Origin: Actinomadura oligospora ATCC 43269
GTDB lineage: Bacteria > Actinomycetota > Actinomycetes > Streptosporangiales > Streptosporangiaceae
Assembly (NCBI RefSeq): GCF_000518265.1
Contig: NZ_JADG01000009.1
Span: 186,001 to 250,000 of the forward strand
Direction: 5' to 3'
Length of the DNA: 64,000 bases
Shown here in pieces: positions 27,984-37,751 of the stretch. A program made the translations under genes and the position numbers. The notes beneath the pieces were generated by a model. The model was not told where the DNA came from. It worked only from the letters and a program-made list of their open reading frames with translations, and ran no database searches. Numbering within the stretch: the stretch's first letter is position 1; each line of letters begins with the position of its first letter.

Positions 27984-28898
27984 GTCGACCACGAACACCA
28001 GGCTGTCGTCCGCGCGGATCCCCGCCTGCGGCAGCCCGCCCAGCGGCTTGTACGCCAGGTCCGGCGGGACGACCAGCAGCAACCGGCTCCCCACCTTCCG
28101 CCCCACCAGCGCCTGGTCCCAGCCCTTGATCACCTGGCCGGTCCCGATCGTCACCGCGTGCGGATGCCTCCCCGTCCAGGACGAGTCGAACTCCTTGCCG
28201 TTCCGCCAGAACACACCCTTGTACTGCAACGCCAGCAACTGGCCCTTGCCGACCACCGGGCCGTCCCCCTGCACCAGCGTCCGCACCTGCAGCGACTTCG
28301 GCGCGGGCCGCTTCGGCACCGTGATCGACGGCGCCTGCCCCGCGCCCCCGTCCCCCACCTGCGGCAACGACGCGTCGTTCACCGGCTGGCTCTTCCCCCG
28401 CGCCATCGCCGACGGCCCGAACACCCCACGGACGTCCAGCACGTACACCAGCGTGTCGTCCGGGCCGATCTGCCTGCCCTGGTCCCCCGCGTCCCCGTAC
28501 CCCTGCTTCGGCGGGATCTTCGCGACGACCCGCGACCCCGGACGCGCCCCCTCGAACGCCTTCGCCAGCCCCGGCACGATGTCCCACGTCGGGAACGCCT
28601 CCGGCTGCCCCGTCAGGTAACTCGACGCCAGCAGCTTGCTGCCGTCCTTGCTCCACCGGTAGCCCACATAGTCCGCGACCACCAGATCGCCCTTGCGCGC
28701 CCCCTGCCCCCTCCCCTTGGCGAGGGTCCTCGTCGCGAACCCGTCCTTCGGCGTCCCCTTCGGAATCTTCACCTCAGGACGCTGCCCCGCCGACCCCTTC
28801 ACCGACACCTGCACGTCCGACCCGCCACACCCGGCGGCCAGGAACAACGGAACGGCCAACACCACGGCCGCGGACACGGCGGAAACACGACGACGCAT
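27966..28898 (-). CDS. Lipoprotein with two FKBP-type prolyl isomerase domains
   Basis: 310 residues. Signal peptide with lipobox LAAGC (Cys24), then two FKBP domains (about 65-160 and 215-308). The second keeps the usual active-site features EFDSSW, VIKGWDQ and AYK. The first is diverged: no FDSS, and IVPGLAKAF where a Trp is normal. Predicted to speed proline isomerisation of secreted proteins at the outer membrane face. GAAGGA stands 8 nt before ATG 28898. It lies between the paf genes, convergent with DUF3866. Confidence 0.93.
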   Translation of the reverse strand: MRRRVSAVSAAVVLAVPLFLAAGCGGSDVQVSVKGSAGQRPEVKIPKGTPKDGFATRTLAKGRGQGARKGDLVVADYVGYRWSKDGSKLLASSYLTGQPEAFPTWDIVPGLAKAFEGARPGSRVVAKIPPKQGYGDAGDQGRQIGPDDTLVYVLDVRGVFGPSAMARGKSQPVNDASLPQVGDGGAGQAPSITVPKRPAPKSLQVRTLVQGDGPVVGKGQLLALQYKGVFWRNGKEFDSSWTGRHPHAVTIGTGQVIKGWDQALVGRKVGSRLLLVVPPDLAYKPLGGLPQAGIRADDSLVFVVDVLGAF

Positions 28899-28945
28899 AC
28901 AGGAGGTCCTTCACGGGGGCGTCACGACATCCAGACTGGCCGCTC

Positions 28946-28951
28946 ACCCTA
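28946..28951 (-). promoter_or_regulatory. -10 box TAGGGT of the FKBP gene
   Basis: TAGGGT on the minus strand lies 47 nt before ATG 28898 and gives a 5' leader of about 40 nt that includes the ribosome site. Confidence 0.45.
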
Positions 28952-29015
28952 CCGGCCGGTCACCTCCCGGCAAGCGCCAGCTCACCCCACACGCCATCCA
29001 CCCCGGAAAACCGAA

Positions 29016-29029
29016 CGGCCCGCGGGCCG
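29016..29029 (-). terminator. Palindrome downstream of pafA
   Basis: CGGCCCGCGGGCCG is a perfect 14-bp palindrome about 40 bp past the pafA stop. On the minus strand it is followed by TTCGGTTTTCC. Without a loop it is a weak hairpin, but the position fits the end of pafA. Confidence 0.4.
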
Positions 29030-29067
29030 GCCTCCCAGCCGAACCCACGAGCCGCCCGCGACCGCCG

Positions 29068-30426
29068 TCACATACCGGCGATCAACTTGTCCACACGCTC
29101 GTCCACCGAACGGAACGGATCCTTGCACAGCACCGTCCGCTGCGCCTGGTCGTTCAACTTCAGATGCACCCAGTCCACCGTGAAGTCACGCCGCTTCTCC
29201 TGCGCCCGCCGGATGAACTCCCCGCGCAACCGCGCCCGCGTCGTCTGCGGCGGCACCGACTTCGCCTCGAAGATCTCCACATCGCGCGCCACCCGCGCCA
29301 CCGACCCCCGCTTCTCCAGCAGGTAGTACAGGCCACGCTCCCGGTGCACGTCGTGGTACGCCAGATCCAGCTGCGCCACCCGCGGCGAACTCAACGGCAG
29401 ATCGTACTTCCGCCGGTACCGCTCGATCAGCTTGTACTTCGTCACCCAGTCGATCTCCCGGCCGACCAGGTCCAGATCGCCCGTCTCCACCGCACGCAGC
29501 GTCCGCTCCCACAGGTCCAGCACCCGCTTGGCCACCGGATCGCCGCCACGCCGGTCCACGAAGTCCTTCGCCTTCCCGAAGTACTCCTTCTGGATCTCCA
29601 GCGAACTCGCCTCCCGGCCGTTCGCCAGCCGCACCTTCCGCCGGCCCGTCATGTCATGACTGACCTCACGGATCGCCCGGATCGGATTCTCCAGCGTCAG
29701 ATCCCGCATCACCACGCCGGCCTCGACCATCCGCAGCACCAGGTCCGTCGCGCCCACCTTCAGCAGCATCGTCGACTCGGACATGTTCGAGTCCCCGACG
29801 ATCACGTGCAGACGGCGGAACCGCTCGGCGTCCGCGTGCGGCTCGTCCCGCGTGTTGATGATCGGACGCGACCGCGTCGTCGCCGACGACACACCCTCCC
29901 AGATGTGCTCCGCCCGCTGCGACACGCAGTACACCGCACCACGCGGCGTCTGCAGCACCTTCCCCGCACCACAGATGATCTGCCGCGTCACCAGGTACGG
30001 GATCAGGACGTCCGCCAGCCGCCCGAACTCCCCGTGCCGCCCCACCAGATAGTTCTCGTGGCAGCCATAGGAGTTCCCGGCCGAGTCGGTGTTGTTCTTG
30101 AACAGGTAGATGTCGCCGGCGATGCCCTCCTCACGAAGCCGCCGCTCGGCGTCCACGAGAAGCTCCTCGAGGATCCGCTCACCGGCCTTGTCATGCGTCA
30201 CCAGGTCGACGACGCTGTCGCACTCCGGCGTGGCGTACTCGGGGTGACTGCCCACGTCCAGATAGAGCCGCGCGCCGTTACGGAGGAACACGTTGCTGCT
30301 GCGGCCCCACGACACGACCCTGCGGAACAGATAGCGAGCCACCTCGTCCGGTGACAACCGCCGCTGACCGCGGAAGGTGCAGGTGACGCCGTACTCGTTC
30401 TCAAGCCCGAAGATGCGCCTGTCCAC
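29068..30426 (-). CDS. pafA: Pup-protein ligase PafA
   Basis: 452 residues, the usual length. Carboxylate-amine ligase fold with [11 protein letters not shown] at the N-terminus, [16 protein letters not shown] around the catalytic Asp, [38 protein letters not shown], and the C-terminal PafA domain. It uses ATP to join the C-terminal Glu of Pup to Lys side chains, marking proteins for the proteasome. GTG 30426 lies 6 nt after a TAGGCT box. It is the ligase rather than Dop: it lacks Dop's extra N-terminal loop and starts [13 protein letters not shown]. Confidence 0.97.
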   Translation of the reverse strand: MDRRIFGLENEYGVTCTFRGQRRLSPDEVARYLFRRVVSWGRSSNVFLRNGARLYLDVGSHPEYATPECDSVVDLVTHDKAGERILEELLVDAERRLREEGIAGDIYLFKNNTDSAGNSYGCHENYLVGRHGEFGRLADVLIPYLVTRQIICGAGKVLQTPRGAVYCVSQRAEHIWEGVSSATTRSRPIINTRDEPHADAERFRRLHVIVGDSNMSESTMLLKVGATDLVLRMVEAGVVMRDLTLENPIRAIREVSHDMTGRRKVRLANGREASSLEIQKEYFGKAKDFVDRRGGDPVAKRVLDLWERTLRAVETGDLDLVGREIDWVTKYKLIERYRRKYDLPLSSPRVAQLDLAYHDVHRERGLYYLLEKRGSVARVARDVEIFEAKSVPPQTTRARLRGEFIRRAQEKRRDFTVDWVHLKLNDQAQRTVLCKDPFRSVDERVDKLIAGM

Positions 30427-30432
30427 ACAGCG

Positions 30433-30438
30433 AGCCTA
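30433..30438 (-). promoter_or_regulatory. -10 box TAGGCT, leaderless start of pafA
   Basis: On the minus strand TAGGCT is followed by 6 nt and GTG 30426. The arrangement TAGGCTCG matches that in front of helY and dop. Confidence 0.55.
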
Positions 30439-30558
30439 TGCGTCCGAACGCCGACTTGGCAGCCTCCACCACCCCTTGATTCCCCGGACCGGACGTGACA
30501 CCGTCGTTCACCCGACCCGCACCCTTACAATGTAGATCAATTCATGGGCAAGGAAAGA

Positions 30559-30584
30559 GCCCGCCGCGACAACCCGCGACGGGC
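30559..30584 (-). terminator. Hairpin terminator of prcBA
   Basis: GCCCGCCGCG (30559-30568) pairs with CGCGACGGGC (30575-30584) with one mismatch and a 6-nt loop. On the minus strand the stem is followed by TCTTTCCTT. It lies about 28 nt past the prcA stop. Confidence 0.65.
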
Positions 30585-30611
30585 CCTCCTCACACCCAAC
30601 GACGCACCGCG

Positions 30612-31349
30612 TCAGGACTCCGACGAACCCTCGTCCTCATCCTCCGCGGCCGCCGCACCCGGCTCCTCCGACAACAGCGCCGACACCCGCGCCTCGGCCA
30701 GCCGCCGGAACAGACGATGCTCCCGGTTCCGGTCCAGCACCGCCACCTCCAGCGAACGCGCCTCAAGCCGCCGCTCGCTGTCCTGGGCCTCCAGCGAACG
30801 CACCGCCACCCGCAACGCCTCCGCCAGCGGCAAGCCCTCCCGGAACCGCTCCTTCAGCGCCTGCGACACCGCGTCCGCCTGACCACCCATCGCCAGGAAG
30901 CCGTGCTCGTCCGCCACCGAACCATCGAACGTCAACCGGTAGATCTGGTCCAGATCCGCCGACTCACCGACCTCCGCCACCACGAGCTCCACCTCGTACG
31001 GCTTGTTGGTCTCCGTGAAGATCGTCCCCAGCGACTGCGCGTACACGTTCGCCAACCCGCGCGCCGTCACATCCCGGCGGTCGTACTGGTACCCGTTCAC
31101 ATCCGCGTACCGCACACCACCCAGCCGCAGATTCTCGAACTCGTTGTACTTCCCCACCGCCGCGAACGCGATCCGGTCGTAAATCTCACTGATCTTGTGC
31201 AACGCCCGCGACGGATTGTCCGCCACGAACAGAATCCCGTCCTCATACTGAAGGACCACCACACTGCGACCACGCGCGATCCCCTTGCGCGCATAGTCCG
31301 CCTTGTCCTTCATCTGCTGTTCGGGCGACACGTAGAACGGCATGGACAC
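30612..31349 (-). CDS. prcA: Proteasome subunit alpha
   Basis: 245 residues. N-terminal gate segment [20 protein letters not shown], then the alpha-subunit fold ([37 protein letters not shown]). It forms the outer rings of the 20S core, controls substrate entry and docks ARC/Mpa. Catalytically inactive. The C-terminus is a long acidic tail ([13 protein letters not shown]). GTG 31349 is used; ATG 31343 is two codons downstream. It follows prcB by 15 nt, so the two form one unit. Confidence 0.97.
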   Translation of the reverse strand: MSMPFYVSPEQQMKDKADYARKGIARGRSVVVLQYEDGILFVADNPSRALHKISEIYDRIAFAAVGKYNEFENLRLGGVRYADVNGYQYDRRDVTARGLANVYAQSLGTIFTETNKPYEVELVVAEVGESADLDQIYRLTFDGSVADEHGFLAMGGQADAVSQALKERFREGLPLAEALRVAVRSLEAQDSERRLEARSLEVAVLDRNREHRLFRRLAEARVSALLSEEPGAAAAEDEDEGSSES

Positions 31350-31364
31350 CGGCCTGCATCCCTT

Positions 31365-32213
31365 CTATCGCAGCGGGGCGGTCGGACCGCCCGGCGCCTC
31401 GTAACGACCCTCCACGACGCTGCGCGCGAGCGCCCCCACCTCGTCCTCGCCCAGCCTCCGGTACCCGTCCGCCGTCACCGACGCCACCACCGGGAAGATC
31501 CCCCGCGTCAGATCCGGACCACCCGTCGCCGAATCGTCGTCCGCGGCGTCGTACAACGCCTGCACGCACACCAGCGCCGCGTCCTCCGCCGACAGATCCG
31601 CGCGGAACAACTTCTTCATCGAACCCCGCGCGAACGGCGACCCCGAACCGATCGTGTGGAACTCCCGCTCCTCGTACCGGCCGCCCGCCGGATCGTAGGA
31701 GAAGATCCGCCCCCGGTCCTCCACCTCGTCGTACCCCGCGAACATCGGCACCACCGCGAGCCCCTGCATCGCCATGCCCAGGTTCCCGCGCACCATCGCC
31801 GCGAGCCGGTTCGCCTTGCCCTCGATCGAGAGCGTCCGCCCCTCACGCTTCTCGTAGTGCTCCAGCTCCACCTGGAACAACCGGGTCAGCTCCAGGCCGA
31901 TCCCCGCCGTCCCGGCGATCGCGATCGCCGAGAACTCGTCCGCCCGGAACACCTTCTCGATGTCCCGCTGCGCGATCACATGCCCGGCGGTCGCCCGCCG
32001 GTCCCCCGCCATCACCACACCACCGGGGAACGTCACCGCCACGATCGTCGTCCCGTGCGGGATCTCCTCCGCCCCGGCGGCCACCTGCGGCAGCACCCGC
32101 CGCCCCGGCAGCGCGTCCGGCGAGTACGCCCCCAGGAACTCCGTGAACGACGAGGTGTCCGGACTCCCGAACAACCCGGGCAGACGCCCGCCAACCGCAT
32201 CCTGCGACGCCAC
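31365..32213 (-). CDS. prcB: Proteasome subunit beta precursor
   Basis: 282 residues from GTG 32213. A propeptide of 54 residues (DTSSFTEFL inside) is removed at HG|TTIVAV, exposing catalytic Thr55. Lys and Asp of the active site are in GDRRATAG and the strands after it; [17 protein letters not shown] is typical of the family. AAGGAG stands 4 nt before the start. It provides the proteolytic inner rings of the 20S core. An open frame starts 7 codons earlier (32234), but those codons cover the ribosome site. Confidence 0.97.
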   Translation of the reverse strand: MASQDAVGGRLPGLFGSPDTSSFTEFLGAYSPDALPGRRVLPQVAAGAEEIPHGTTIVAVTFPGGVVMAGDRRATAGHVIAQRDIEKVFRADEFSAIAIAGTAGIGLELTRLFQVELEHYEKREGRTLSIEGKANRLAAMVRGNLGMAMQGLAVVPMFAGYDEVEDRGRIFSYDPAGGRYEEREFHTIGSGSPFARGSMKKLFRADLSAEDAALVCVQALYDAADDDSATGGPDLTRGIFPVVASVTADGYRRLGEDEVGALARSVVEGRYEAPGGPTAPLR

Positions 32214-32284
32214 GCGACTCCTTCCCTCCAGCACGACACCGGCTCCAGCCCCGCGAACACGACCTCACCGGCGCGGACACCTAG

Positions 32285-32290
32285 ACCCTA
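32285..32290 (-). promoter_or_regulatory. -10 box TAGGGT of prcBA
   Basis: TAGGGT on the minus strand, about 72 nt before the prcB start, leaves a leader that contains the strong ribosome site. It marks prcBA as a unit separate from the upstream endonuclease gene. Confidence 0.45.
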
Positions 32291-32444
32291 CTGTTCACGG
32301 CGCGCCCACCGCATACCGCGAACACCCCCACCCGCTCCGCCCACGGCGAACCCACACGCCGACGCGCACCGCCTGCCCACACACACCACGGCCGGACGGC
32401 CCACACGGACCATCCGGCCACCTCGCCCTGGCCCGGCCCCGGCC

Positions 32445-33617
32445 TCAACCGGCCCGACCCGCCACCGCCAACGCGAACGGATCAGCGAACGGCCCACCGA
32501 AACACCACTCCGCCTCCCACTCCACGTCCCGCAGGGCCTTCCGGAGCCGCACGTCCTCGTCCCGAACCCGCCCCCAGCCGTCCGCCCCGACCCCGGCCGG
32601 ATCCACATCCGGAAGCGTGAACGACCACCGCACCCCTCCCCCGGCAGCCGCAACCTCCGCGACCAGCGAGCCCTCCAGATAAGCCGCCGCCCGCCGAATC
32701 ACACCCGGATCGTCCCCGAGCAGCCCCATCCCGGTGTTGCACCCGAGACACAGCGCACCCCGAACCGCTCCAGAGTCGTGACAGTGATCGATGTGCTCAG
32801 GCTCCCGATCACTACAGATCGCGCACAGCCCCTTCTGGAGGGCGACCAGCGAGTCCGCCTCCGCCTCGGTCAGGCCGTACTTCTCCCGCAGCTTGTAGTG
32901 CCGAGCCGACCCCAGCACGGACGCGCGGCGCACCCCGCGCATCATCTCCAGATGCCGACGCGACCGCCCGGTGATCGTCGTGGCGTCGAACTCGAGCCAC
33001 AACCTGCGCGCGTGGGAACCGCGTCCCTCCAGGTAGTCGGCGGCCTCCGCCAAGCGCCAGACCTCGTCCTCGAACTGCCCCAAGGCGTTGTTGCACTTGA
33101 AGCACAACATGCCCCGAACCCGCCCCGCGCCATGGTCGTGGTCCACATGCGACGCGGGCTCGCACAGGCAGATCACACAGATACCGCCCTGCGCGGCGAG
33201 GATCGCGTCGGCCTCCTGCTCGGTGATGCCGTATCGCAGCTTGAGCAGATAGTTCCGCGCGCTGCCGTGCTTCCGATCGCGGTTCTCCGTGACGACCCGG
33301 CCGTGACAGGGATTGCAGTAGGTGCCGAATCCGGACTTTTTGGTTCGGTTACGAGGAAACTCCTCGACCGGCTTGACCTCTTCGCAGCGAGGGCAGTACT
33401 TCGTACCCTCGGGAACTGAGCGGCGCTTACGGTAGGGCTTCACCTGAGCGCCCTGAACCGCCCGCCTGCCGCGATAGCAGCCCGCGTTCCGGAGCCCGAA
33501 GCACTCCTTGCAGTAGAGGGCGAGTCCGTCCGGCGAGGCCTTGCGCTTCCAGAACTCCGTGACGGGCCTCATCCGCCCACAGTCGCGGCATTCCTTGAAA
33601 TTGGTCACCACACCCAC
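32445..33617 (-). CDS. Double endonuclease-VII-domain protein in the proteasome locus
   Basis: 390 residues. The N-terminal third has four Cys pairs, CxxC at 10/13, 36/39, 75/78 and 101/104, like two zinc ribbons. Then two similar units follow: residues 120-180 (CVIC, HVDHDH, CFKC) and 240-300 (CAIC, HIDHCH, CLGC), each introduced by YxLLKLRYGITEQEAD / YKLREKYGLTEAEAD. This is the recombination endonuclease VII (HNH/His-Me finger) pattern, and both copies keep the His-Asp-His core and the zinc Cys. The C-terminal 90 residues are unassigned. It sits between prcB and pup. Predicted DNA nuclease; substrate and link to the proteasome are unknown. GTG 33611 and 33608 are alternative starts. Confidence 0.88.
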   Translation of the reverse strand: MGVVTNFKECRDCGRMRPVTEFWKRKASPDGLALYCKECFGLRNAGCYRGRRAVQGAQVKPYRKRRSVPEGTKYCPRCEEVKPVEEFPRNRTKKSGFGTYCNPCHGRVVTENRDRKHGSARNYLLKLRYGITEQEADAILAAQGGICVICLCEPASHVDHDHGAGRVRGMLCFKCNNALGQFEDEVWRLAEAADYLEGRGSHARRLWLEFDATTITGRSRRHLEMMRGVRRASVLGSARHYKLREKYGLTEAEADSLVALQKGLCAICSDREPEHIDHCHDSGAVRGALCLGCNTGMGLLGDDPGVIRRAAAYLEGSLVAEVAAAGGGVRWSFTLPDVDPAGVGADGWGRVRDEDVRLRKALRDVEWEAEWCFGGPFADPFALAVAGRAG

Positions 33618-33716
33618 CCACCCCCGGGCGCCCCCGGACTCGAAGGCGCGTACCTAATCCCGCGGAATTCCGAGACCGACAGTACACGCGTTCGACGACA
33701 TCCGTTACACCGTTCG

Positions 33717-33730
33717 AATCACCGGTGATT
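33717..33730. promoter_or_regulatory. Perfect 14-bp palindrome between pup and the endonuclease gene
   Basis: AATCACCGGTGATT reads the same on both strands. It lies 20 nt past the pup stop and about 100 nt before the endonuclease start, in a less GC-rich stretch. It could be an operator of the endonuclease gene or part of the pup 3' end. Confidence 0.4.
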
Positions 33731-33750
33731 TATGATGTCCGATTTGCCCA

Positions 33751-33960
33751 TCATTGTCCGCCCTTCTGGATGAATCCACGGACAAATTCCTCTGCATTCT
33801 CTTCGAGTACTTCGTCGATTTCGTCCAGAATTGCGTCGACATCGTCGGAAAGCTTTTCCTGCCGGTCCTGGACGTCGCTCTCAGGGGCCGCCTGGGTCTC
33901 CTCGACCTCTTCGGTGCGGTGGGTGGTCTGCTTCTGACCGCCGGTGTCCTTCGTGGCCAT
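33751..33960 (-). CDS. pup: Prokaryotic ubiquitin-like protein Pup
   Basis: 69 residues, normal for the family. Disordered, acidic N-terminal half rich in Gln, Thr and Glu; a helical Mpa-binding region (DDVDAILDEIDEVLEENAEE); C-terminus FVRGFIQKGGQ. The final Gln must be deamidated to Glu by Dop before PafA can attach Pup to substrates. ATG 33960 has GGAGG 8 nt upstream. Codon use is less GC-rich than in the neighbours. Confidence 0.97.
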   Translation of the reverse strand: MATKDTGGQKQTTHRTEEVEETQAAPESDVQDRQEKLSDDVDAILDEIDEVLEENAEEFVRGFIQKGGQ

Positions 33961-34176
33961 GTCCCGTACCTCCACTCTGCCGGTTCCCCCAACCCTATCC
34001 CCGATCACTGGCGGCGAGCGGGCACCGACGCCCAGGTCAGACCGGGCGGCCGGCGCGGGGGGCCTGGTGGGGTTATCGCCCGTCCGGCAACCACTGAAAC
34101 GGGCATACCGGTCACGAATCCGCGTCGGCCGGAGGCGTTCCGTGACATCGTGCACGTGGGGTTCCGGCGCAGACGA

Positions 34177-34212
34177 AAAGGCCCTCCCGGACATCGTCCC
34201 GGGAGGGCCTTT
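34177..34212 (-). terminator. Strong intrinsic terminator of dop
   Basis: AAAGGCCCTCCCGG (34177-34190) and CCGGGAGGGCCTTT (34199-34212) form a perfect 14-bp stem with an 8-nt loop, ending in a T-run on the minus strand. It lies 12 nt past the dop stop and separates dop from pup, so pup needs its own promoter (between 33961 and 34176). Confidence 0.85.
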
Positions 34213-34224
34213 CGTGCGGTTCGG

Positions 34225-35742
34225 TCAGCGGTGTCCGGTGAGGGTCGCGACGAGGTCGGCGGCGGTGCGGCAGCGGTCCAGCAGGCCGCCCACGTGCTGC
34301 CTGGTGCCGCGGAGCGGTTCCAGGGTGGGGACGCGCTGGAGGGACTCGCGGCCGGGGACGTCGAAGATGACCGAGTCCCAGGAGGCGGCGGCGACGGAGT
34401 CGGCGTACTGGCGGAGGCAGCGGCCGCGGAAGTAGGCGCGGGTGTCCTCGGGGGGCTCGTCGACGGCGCGCCGGATCTGGTCCTCGGTGACGAGGTGCTC
34501 CATGCGTCCGCGGGAGGCGAGGCGGTTGTAGAGGCCCTTGCCGGGACGGATGTCGGTGTACTGGAGGTCGACGAGCTGGAGGCGGGGGTGGGACCAGTCG
34601 AGGCCGTCGCGGTTGCGGTAGCCCTCGAGGAGTTCGAGTTTGGCGACCCAGTCGAGTTCGCGGGACAGCTGCATGGGGTCGTCGCCGAGGCGGTGCAGGA
34701 CCGATTCCCAGCGGTCGAGGACGTCCTTGGTCATGTCGTCGACGTCGGCGCCGAAGCGGTCCTCGACGTACTTGCGGGACTGTTCGAGGTACTCCATCTG
34801 GAGCTGGACGGCGGTCATCTTGCGGCCGTCGCGGAGGGTGAGGAGGTGTTTGCAGGTGGGGTCGTGGGAGATGGCGCGGAGCGCCGCGACGGGCATGTCG
34901 ACGGAGAGGTCGACGGTGAGGAAGCCGTCCTCGATCATGGCGAGGACGAGGGCGGTGGTGCCGAGCTTGAGGTAGGTGGAGATCTCGCTCATGTTGGCGT
35001 CGCCGATGATGACGTGGAGGCGCCGGTACTTCTCGGGGTCGGCGTGGGGTTCGTCGCGGGTGTTGATGATGGGGCGTTTGAGGGTGGTCTCGAGGCCGAC
35101 CTCGACCTCGAAGAAGTCGGCGCGCTGGCTGATCTGGAAGCCGTCGCCGCGGCCGTCGACGCCGATGCCGACGCGGCCGGCGCCGGTGACGACCTGGCGG
35201 GAGACGAAGAAGGGGGTGAGGTGCCGGACGATGTCGGCGAAGGGGGTCTCCCGTTTCATGAGGTAGTTCTCGTGGCAGCCGTAGGAGGCGCCCTTGTTGT
35301 CGGTGTTGTTCTTGTAGAGCTGGATGGGGTGGGTGCCGGGGACGAGGCCGGCGCGGTGCGCGGCGTCGGCCATGACGCGTTCTCCGGCCTTGTCCCAGAT
35401 GACGGCGTCGAGGGGGTTGGTGGTCTCGGGTGCGGAGTACTCGGGGTGGGCGTGGTCGACGTAGAGCCGGGCGCCGTTGGTGAGGATGACGTTGGCGAGG
35501 CCGAGGTCCTCGTCGGTGAGCTGGGTGGGGTCGGCGACCTCGCGGGCGAGGTCGAAGCCGCGGGCGTCGCGGAGGGGGTTCTCCTCCTCGAAGTCCCAGC
35601 GTGCTCTTCTGGCTCGTGCCGCCGATGCCGCGAGGTAGGCGTTGACGACCTGGCTGGAGGTCACCATCGCGTTGGCCCCTGGTTGGCCGGGTACGGAGAT
35701 GCCGTACTCGGTCTCGATGCCCATCACCCGCCGAACACTCAT
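34225..35742 (-). CDS. dop: Pup deamidase/depupylase Dop
   Basis: 505 residues. A PafA paralogue, told apart by [13 protein letters not shown] at the start and the long loop after it (about 36-75, with [16 protein letters not shown]). Shared core: [52 protein letters not shown]. It deamidates the Pup C-terminal Gln and also removes Pup from tagged proteins. ATG 35742 lies 7 nt after TAGGCT. Own terminator downstream. Confidence 0.97.
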   Translation of the reverse strand: MSVRRVMGIETEYGISVPGQPGANAMVTSSQVVNAYLAASAARARRARWDFEEENPLRDARGFDLAREVADPTQLTDEDLGLANVILTNGARLYVDHAHPEYSAPETTNPLDAVIWDKAGERVMADAAHRAGLVPGTHPIQLYKNNTDNKGASYGCHENYLMKRETPFADIVRHLTPFFVSRQVVTGAGRVGIGVDGRGDGFQISQRADFFEVEVGLETTLKRPIINTRDEPHADPEKYRRLHVIIGDANMSEISTYLKLGTTALVLAMIEDGFLTVDLSVDMPVAALRAISHDPTCKHLLTLRDGRKMTAVQLQMEYLEQSRKYVEDRFGADVDDMTKDVLDRWESVLHRLGDDPMQLSRELDWVAKLELLEGYRNRDGLDWSHPRLQLVDLQYTDIRPGKGLYNRLASRGRMEHLVTEDQIRRAVDEPPEDTRAYFRGRCLRQYADSVAAASWDSVIFDVPGRESLQRVPTLEPLRGTRQHVGGLLDRCRTAADLVATLTGHR

Positions 35743-35749
35743 ATCGTCG

Positions 35750-35755
35750 AGCCTA
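35750..35755 (-). promoter_or_regulatory. -10 box TAGGCT, leaderless start of dop
   Basis: On the minus strand TAGGCT plus 7 nt leads directly to ATG 35742 (context GATAGGCTCGACGATATG). Confidence 0.6.
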
Positions 35756-35882
35756 TCGGGGTGGGCGGGGTGGAGCCATGGGGCCGGGGTCCGGTGTTGC
35801 GGTGTGGTGGGTTTCGGACACGCCGGGCCGGGGGCGGCGGGTGGGCTGTGGGCGTGTCGTGGGCGTGCTGGGGGTGGACGCG

Positions 35883-35920
35883 CCGACGGCGCGGGCCCCG
35901 GGTGGGGTCCGCGCCGTCGG
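35883..35920 (-). terminator. Large hairpin downstream of arc
   Basis: A 17-bp stem with one G-U pair closes a 4-nt loop (arms 35883-35899 and 35904-35920), 22 nt past the arc stop. No T-run follows; hairpins of this form are common ends of actinomycete genes. Confidence 0.65.
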
Positions 35921-35941
35921 TGTGGGTCGTGCGTGCGGGTG

Positions 35942-37705
35942 TTACAGGTACTGGCCGGTGTTGGCGACGGTGTCGATGGAGCGTCCGGCCTCGGCGCCCT
36001 GTTTTCCGGAGACGAGGGTGCGGATGTAGACGATCCGTTCGCCCTTCTTTCCGGAGATGCGGGCCCAGTCGTCGGGGTTGGTGGTGTTGGGCAGGTCCTC
36101 GTTCTCGCTGAACTCGTCGACGCAGGCGGCGAGGAGGTGGGCGACGCGGAGGCCCTTCTGGCCGGTGTCGAGGAATTGCTTGATGGCCATTTTCTTGGCC
36201 CGGTCGACGATGTTCTGGATCATGGCGCCGGAGTTGAAGTCCTTGAAGTAGAGGACTTCCTTGTCGCCGTTGGCGTAGGTGACCTCGAGGAAGCGGTTCT
36301 CCTCGCTTTCGGTGTACATCCGTTCGACGACGCGCTGGATCATGGCCTCGACGGTGGCGGCGGGGCTGTCGCCGTGTTCGGCGCGGTCGTCGGGGTGGAG
36401 CGGGAGGCCGGGGAGGATGTACTTGGAGAAGATGTCCTTGGCGGCTTCGGCGTCGGGGCGTTCGATCTTGATTTTGACGTCGAGGCGGCCGGGCCGCAGG
36501 ATCGCGGGGTCGATCATGTCCTCGCGGTTGGAGGCGCCGATGACGATGACGTTCTCCAGGCCCTCGACGCCGTCGATCTCGCTGAGGAGCTGGGGGACGA
36601 TGGTGTTCTCGACGTCGGAGGAGACGCCGGATCCGCGGGTGCGGAAGATGGAGTCCATCTCGTCGAAGAAGACGATGACGGGGGTTCCGGCGGAGGCCTT
36701 CTCGCGGGCTCGTTGGAAGACGAGCCGGATGTGGCGTTCGGTCTCGCCGACGTATTTGTTGAGGAGTTCGGGGCCCTTGATGTTGAGGAAGAAGCTCTTC
36801 CCCTCCTGGCCGGTCTTGTCGGCGACCTGTTTGGCGAGGGAGTTCGCGACGGCCTTGGCGATGAGGGTCTTGCCGCATCCGGGGGGGCCGTAGAGCAGGA
36901 CGCCCTTGGGGGGCCGGAGGTGGTGTTCGCGGAAGAGGTCGGCGTGCAGGTAGGGCAGTTCGACCGCGTCGCGGATCTGTTCGATCTGGGGTCCGAGTCC
37001 GCCGATCTCCTCGTAGGAGATGTCGGGGACCTCTTCGAGGACGAGTTCTTCGACCTCGGCCTTGTGGATCTTCTCGTAGGCGTATCCGCTGCGGGTTTCG
37101 AGCATGAGGGAGTCGCCCGGGCGGAGCGGGACGCCGCGGAGGGGTTCGGCGAGTTTGATGACGCGTTCCTCGTCGGCGTGCGCGATGACGAGGGCGCGTT
37201 CTCCGTCGTCGAAGAGTTCCTTGAGCATGACGACTTCGCCCTGCTCTTCGAATTCGAGGGCCTCGACGACGTTGAGGGCCTCGTTGAGCATCACTTCCTG
37301 GCCGCGTTGGAGTTCGTCGACTTCCACCGCGGGGCTGACGTTGACGCGCAGTTTGCGTCCGCCGGTGAAGATGTCGACGGTTCCGTCGTCGCGGGCTTCG
37401 AGGAAGACGCCGAATCCGGATGGTGGTTGTGCCAGCCGGTCGACCTCCTCCTTGAGGGCCACGATCTGTTCGCGGGCCTCCTTGAGGGTCGCCACGAGTC
37501 GTTCGTTCTGGCCTGTCACGGCGGCCAGGTTGGCCTGTGCCTCGTGGAGACGTTCTTCCAGTACCCGTACTTGGCGCGGGGATTCCGCGAGCTTGCGGCG
37601 CAGCACGGAGATCTCCTCCTCAAGGAAGGACACCTGCGTCTGGAGGTCTCGTACCTCCTTTTCGTGCTGCGCCTTGCGCGCCCCAGCTTCGTCACGAGCG
37701 GCCAC
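35942..37705 (-). CDS. arc: Proteasome-associated AAA ATPase (ARC/Mpa)
   Basis: 587 residues. N-terminal coiled coil (about 10-92) that binds Pup; two OB folds (about 95-225); AAA domain with Walker A GPPGCGKT (273-280), Walker [13 protein letters not shown] and arginine fingers in [12 protein letters not shown]-terminal NTGQYL, whose last residues dock into the 20S alpha ring. The hexamer unfolds pupylated proteins and feeds them to PrcAB. GTG 37705 has AGGAGGT 8 nt upstream; a TAGGGT -10 box lies about 45 nt before it. Confidence 0.97.
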   Translation of the reverse strand: MAARDEAGARKAQHEKEVRDLQTQVSFLEEEISVLRRKLAESPRQVRVLEERLHEAQANLAAVTGQNERLVATLKEAREQIVALKEEVDRLAQPPSGFGVFLEARDDGTVDIFTGGRKLRVNVSPAVEVDELQRGQEVMLNEALNVVEALEFEEQGEVVMLKELFDDGERALVIAHADEERVIKLAEPLRGVPLRPGDSLMLETRSGYAYEKIHKAEVEELVLEEVPDISYEEIGGLGPQIEQIRDAVELPYLHADLFREHHLRPPKGVLLYGPPGCGKTLIAKAVANSLAKQVADKTGQEGKSFFLNIKGPELLNKYVGETERHIRLVFQRAREKASAGTPVIVFFDEMDSIFRTRGSGVSSDVENTIVPQLLSEIDGVEGLENVIVIGASNREDMIDPAILRPGRLDVKIKIERPDAEAAKDIFSKYILPGLPLHPDDRAEHGDSPAATVEAMIQRVVERMYTESEENRFLEVTYANGDKEVLYFKDFNSGAMIQNIVDRAKKMAIKQFLDTGQKGLRVAHLLAACVDEFSENEDLPNTTNPDDWARISGKKGERIVYIRTLVSGKQGAEAGRSIDTVANTGQYL

Positions 37706-37745
37706 GCCCCGTCACCTCCTCACGAAGAGCCGACGACCTACTGAG

Positions 37746-37751
37746 ACCCTA
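37746..37751 (-). promoter_or_regulatory. -10 box TAGGGT of arc
   Basis: On the minus strand TAGGGT (with TAGG repeated 4 nt before it) lies about 40 nt upstream of GTG 37705, giving a short leader with the AGGAGGT ribosome site. Confidence 0.45.

Noticed and set aside
30495..33419. A 974-codon plus-strand frame over prcA, prcB and the endonuclease gene
   Set aside because: It crosses three real genes and their gaps in antisense and has no domain.
32445..33617. Endonuclease gene as a homing or phage element
   Set aside because: There are no flanking repeats, integrase or other phage genes, and its GC content and strand bias match its neighbours.
33600..34250. Replication origin at the skew switch
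   Set aside because: There is no dnaA, dnaN or gyrase gene and no cluster of DnaA boxes, so a skew change alone is not enough.
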